This document shows, piece after piece, positions 13,228-13,286 of a stretch of DNA of 13,286 bases. The DNA comes from an uncultured Collinsella sp. (GTDB lineage Bacteria; Actinomycetota; Coriobacteriia; Coriobacteriales; Coriobacteriaceae), in NCBI GenBank assembly GCA_902464175.1, contig CABQHZ010000043.1:1-13286 (forward strand). The letters run 5' to 3'. The notes beneath the pieces are model-generated. The model was given only the letters and a program-made list of their open reading frames with translations. It was not told where the DNA came from and did no database searches. Positions within the stretch are counted from its first letter, which is position 1. Each line of letters opens with the position of its first letter. The translations under genes and the position numbers were made by a program.

Positions 13228-13286
13228 CTACTCAGCCATCTGAGCCTGGACGGCGGTGATGGCTACGACACCCACGATGTCGTCGG
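13228..13286 (-). CDS. pta: Phosphate acetyltransferase, C-terminal end only (partial)
   Basis: Only the last 18 codons are inside the window, read leftward: DDIVGVVAITAVQAQMAE and a TAG stop. The pattern D-I-V-x-x-V-A-I-T-x-V-Q-A is the usual C-terminus of phosphotransacetylases, such as those of Methanosarcina and Clostridium. The enzyme converts acetyl-CoA and phosphate to acetyl phosphate and CoA, the substrate for acetate kinase. That fits its position next to the two kinase genes, although here it is convergent rather than co-directional. The remainder lies to the right of the window, so domain content cannot be checked. Confidence 0.8.
   Translation of the reverse strand, partial: DDIVGVVAITAVQAQMAE

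Overview
The window looks like a chromosomal segment from a high-GC, anaerobic, fermentative actinobacterium of the Coriobacteriia, most likely Collinsella-like. This rests on GC-rich third codon positions, a sortase-anchored family C69 peptidase, and an acetate kinase / phosphotransacetylase locus in duplicate form. The genus is an inference; there is no rRNA or other taxonomic marker. Most genes are ordinary housekeeping or metabolic genes. The less ordinary content is short or non-coding.

Left part (1-3595), all read leftward: a diacylglycerol-kinase-like lipid kinase is followed 9 nt later by a 30-codon single-membrane-span microprotein gene and a terminator. Next come an AT-rich leader with a hairpin, a secreted and LPTTG-anchored C69 peptidase, and a cluster of terminator-type hairpins. 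At the extreme left edge is a 22-aa leader peptide with three consecutive Trp codons, which should be the attenuator of a trp biosynthetic operon lying just outside the window.

Middle part (3600-8023), all rightward: an RNase D-type exonuclease with an HRDC-like region, a 100-bp inverted-repeat element flanked by 5-bp direct repeats (MITE-like), a membrane zinc metallopeptidase (YugP/PF04298 type), the two exonuclease VII subunits (xseA, xseB), and a HIT-family nucleotide hydrolase behind a perfect TATAAT box.

Accessory part (8065-10235): a LysR-type regulator and a major facilitator transporter. Codon use here is visibly more AT-rich than in the neighbours, which suggests a separately acquired pair.

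Right part (10269-13286): two tandem acetate kinase genes of identical length (392 aa), each with its own terminator and ribosome binding site. A phosphate acetyltransferase converges on them from the right edge. Together these convert acetyl-CoA to acetyl phosphate and then acetate plus ATP. The first kinase has substitutions at several normally conserved active-site positions, while the second is closer to canonical. Between ackA2 and pta lies a 129-nt, almost fully self-complementary hairpin.
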